A program made the position numbers and the translations under genes. From Actinomycetota bacterium (GTDB lineage Bacteria; Actinomycetota; Thermoleophilia; RBG-16-64-13): a stretch of 64,000 nucleotides of DNA. The notes under the pieces were generated by a model that was given only the letters and a program-made list of their open reading frames with translations, was not told the DNA's origin and ran no database searches. Below, one piece after another: positions 62,094 through 64,000 of the stretch (positions are counted from its first letter, which is position 1; every line of letters begins with the position of its first letter). The stretch is from contig JADQBG010000009.1 in the NCBI GenBank assembly GCA_016278725.1, forward strand, positions 186,001-250,000. Direction: 5' to 3'.

Positions 62094-62498
62094 TTGGCGC
62101 GGCAGATACTGATTCAGGCGGGCGAAATCTCGGCCACGGGTACGCTCAACGATTCCGAGACGGCCCTCGCCATCTGGTCGGCGTTGCCCCTGTCCGGCGT
62201 AGCCAAGCGATGGGGTCAAGAGGTCTACTTCGAGATACCGCTGTCGCTCGAGCAGTCCGTGGACGCCCGCGAAGAAATGGCCGTGGGCGAACTGGCCTAT
62301 TGGCCTCCCGGCTCCGCTTTCTGCATCTTCTTTGGTGAAACTCCGGCCAGTATCGAGGGCGAGCCCCGCGCCTACAGCGCCTGCAATCCTTTCGGAATCA
62401 TTGCCCGCGATCCGGATTTACTGGACGCCGTCGCCGAGGGGGCTCCTATCCGCGTGAGCGCTCTGGGCCTCGGGTCTGCTTCGGGTGATCCCCGCTGA
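62094..62498 (+). CDS. cyclophilin-like fold protein
   Basis: The 134-residue beta-barrel protein has WGQEVYFEIPLSLE, VGELAYWPPGSAFCIFFGET and NPFGIIARDP. These are typical of the cyclophilin-like (TM1367-type) family. Whether it is a prolyl isomerase is unknown. TTG start; the end overlaps the next gene by 4 nt if that gene uses CTG. Confidence 0.8.
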   Translation: MARQILIQAGEISATGTLNDSETALAIWSALPLSGVAKRWGQEVYFEIPLSLEQSVDAREEMAVGELAYWPPGSAFCIFFGETPASIEGEPRAYSACNPFGIIARDPDLLDAVAEGAPIRVSALGLGSASGDPR

Positions 62499-63907
62499 CT
62501 GCCATCCCCGAGAAATTCGACGTCATTGTTCTGGGTGCCGGCCCCGGCGGTGAGGTGGTCGCCGGCAGGACTGCGGCCGGTGGTTTGTCGACCCTGCTGG
62601 TCGAGCGCGAACTGGTGGGTGGGGAGTGCGCGTATTGGGCCTGCATCCCCAGCAAGACCCTCATCACTCCCGTCGAGCTGCGCGCCGCCGTCGGCCGCAG
62701 CTTCGGCCTCAGCATTCCCGAACTCGACTGGCCGAAGGTCGCAGCGTACCGCAACCAGATGATTCGCGACTTAGACGACAGCAAACAGGTGCGCGAATAC
62801 GAAGATAACGGCGTGACCGTAGTCAAAGCGGAGGGCCGCCTGGTCGAACGAGGGGTGATCGAGGCGGGTGGCAAGCGCTACCGCGGTGAGCACATCGTGG
62901 TGGCCACGGGCTCACAGCCGATAGTGCCGCCGATCGAAGGTCTGGCCGAGGCGGGCTTCTGGACCAATCGAGAGGCCACCACCGCCAACGAATTGCCCCG
63001 GAGTCTCATCTGCATAGGCGGCGGGGCGGTTTCGGTCGAGCTTGGGCAGATGATGGCCGGTTACGGCACCAAGGTCACCGTCATCGAACGCAGTCCCCAC
63101 CTGCTCGCTCGGGAAGAAGCCCGCCTCGGCGAGGCTCTGGCAAAGGCTTTCGAGCGCCAGGGCATCGAGGTCTTCACCGACACGGGGGCAACGCGGGTGC
63201 GCGCCGAGAACGGTGAGAAGGTCGTGACCCTCGATGACGGCCGCGAACTCCGGGCCGAAGAGCTCCTTCTCGGCGTCGGCCGGCGCCCCCGGGTGGAGGG
63301 GCTGGGTTTCGAGCACTACGGTTTGTCCGCCGGCCGGGCCCTGAGCGTGGACGATTCGGGGTTGGCCGCACCGGGACTCTGGGGAGTGGGCGACGTCACC
63401 GGCCGGGCTATGCTGACCCACGTGGCCAAATATCAGGCCCGTGTGGTGGCGGCCAACATCCTCGCGGGCAGCGATGAGGGGGCGCGGGGCAGCGTTGAGG
63501 GCGGCAACCGGGCCGCCGACCTGCGGGCGGTTCCCCGGGTGGTATTCACCGATCCGCTGGTGGCCGCCATCGGGCATACGCGCGCATCGGCGGAGGAGGA
63601 GGGGCTGGAAACCACCGTGGGCGAGCTCACTTTCGCCCATCTTGCCCGGCCCTGGACGGTGGAACCGGATCCCGACGGCGGGCTATGGCTTTTGGCCGAT
63701 AAGAGCAGTCACGAGTTGGTGGGTGCCTGGGGGTACGGCAATCTGGTCTCGGAGTGGATTCACGTGGCCGGGCTTGCCATCAAGGCGCGGCTGACGACCG
63801 AGCAGTTGGCGGACTCCATGTATCAGTTCCCCACCTACGCCGAGGCCTATATCGCTGCCGCCGAGGATGCCTCCGAGGAGGCCGCCGAGGATGCCGCCGG
63901 GGGCTAG
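62495..63907 (+). CDS. dihydrolipoamide dehydrogenase-like flavoprotein disulfide reductase
   Basis: The protein has 470 residues if it starts at the CTG at 62495. FAD-binding GAGPGG (14-19) needs this upstream start; the first ATG/GTG-type codon at 62555 would remove it. The redox disulfide is C45-AYWA-C50 followed by IPSK. The NAD(P) domain (GGGAVSVELGQMMAGYG) and dimerisation domain follow. The C-terminal HPT..E catalytic pair of Lpd is replaced by FPTYAE, so it is not a standard lipoamide dehydrogenase. Such actinobacterial enzymes may reduce quinones or low-molecular thiols. It is coupled to the cyclophilin-like gene through CTGA. Confidence 0.85.
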   Translation: MTAIPEKFDVIVLGAGPGGEVVAGRTAAGGLSTLLVERELVGGECAYWACIPSKTLITPVELRAAVGRSFGLSIPELDWPKVAAYRNQMIRDLDDSKQVREYEDNGVTVVKAEGRLVERGVIEAGGKRYRGEHIVVATGSQPIVPPIEGLAEAGFWTNREATTANELPRSLICIGGGAVSVELGQMMAGYGTKVTVIERSPHLLAREEARLGEALAKAFERQGIEVFTDTGATRVRAENGEKVVTLDDGRELRAEELLLGVGRRPRVEGLGFEHYGLSAGRALSVDDSGLAAPGLWGVGDVTGRAMLTHVAKYQARVVAANILAGSDEGARGSVEGGNRAADLRAVPRVVFTDPLVAAIGHTRASAEEEGLETTVGELTFAHLARPWTVEPDPDGGLWLLADKSSHELVGAWGYGNLVSEWIHVAGLAIKARLTTEQLADSMYQFPTYAEAYIAAAEDASEEAAEDAAGG

Positions 63908-64000
63908 GGCCGGCTCAGCAGCTGCGCGACGCCCGCCGGGCGCAGCGGCTTTGCGAAGAAGAATCCTTGGGCAAAGCGGCAGCCCATCTCCCTCAGGGTG
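63904..64000 (-). CDS. C-terminal end of an EAL-domain protein (partial)
   Basis: The minus strand reads LREMGCRFAQGFFFAKPLRP, then AGVAQLLSRP and TAG. The CxxAQGFFFxxPL pattern is the last strand-helix of the EAL c-di-GMP phosphodiesterase domain. The rest lies beyond the window. Its stop overlaps that of the convergent flavoprotein gene. Confidence 0.75.
   Translation of the reverse strand, partial: TLREMGCRFAQGFFFAKPLRPAGVAQLLSRP

Overview
The window is GC-rich bacterial chromosome with frequent GTG and TTG starts, tight 4-nt stop/start overlaps and tRNA genes without an encoded CCA. These traits and the gene families (PEBP, exporter-type ABC-2 permease, HerA-like ATPase, many RHH/MazF modules, KdpFABCDE) fit a high-GC Actinomycetota. 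A deep lineage of the Rubrobacteria/Thermoleophilia type is my inference; no rRNA is present to fix the taxon.

Layout. 0-10.3 kb: unknown protein, orphan antitoxin, frameshifted membrane protein, secreted FAD oxidoreductase, ferritin-like gene with an in-frame amber codon, PadR regulator, aquaporin, PEBP protein, a decayed Rossmann gene, and a TetR-ABC exporter operon. 10.5-20.4 kb: HerA-like ATPase, a deletion scar joining a YCII gene to an ECF-type sigma gene, a MazEF pair, a 12-heme cytochrome c, VOC and DUF1232 proteins, catalase and a QueG-like iron-sulfur protein.

20.5-42.2 kb is an accessory/defence region. It holds Fic, VapBC, MazEF, YefM-YoeB and AbiE-like modules, several with visible palindromic operators; a broken ParB fragment and gene-poor stretches with strong terminators; a nitroreductase; a DUF5678/retropepsin pair; two unrecognised genes; a type I restriction-modification operon with two different HsdM genes (M-M-S-R); and a toxin-antitoxin-SecB-like chaperone (TAC) operon. 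It ends at a tRNA-Ser(CGA).

42.6-50.9 kb is a full kdpFABCDE potassium-uptake operon with its sensor kinase and response regulator, preceded by an extra 30-codon membrane ORF. 51-64 kb is housekeeping and stress: SRPBCC protein, AcuI-type reductase, cupin, MMPL transporter with divergent TetR, ATP-grasp protein, TadA, cyclic-nucleotide-binding protein, tRNA-Arg(ACG) and tRNA-Ser(GCU), SDR, ZIP transporter, cyclophilin-like protein, a flavoprotein disulfide reductase and the C-terminal end of an EAL-domain protein.

The most interesting material is the TAC operon beside the double-HsdM type I system with its two unknown upstream genes, and the unusual number of partly decayed genes caught mid-erosion (amber, frameshift, deletion fusion, antitoxin and ParB remnants).
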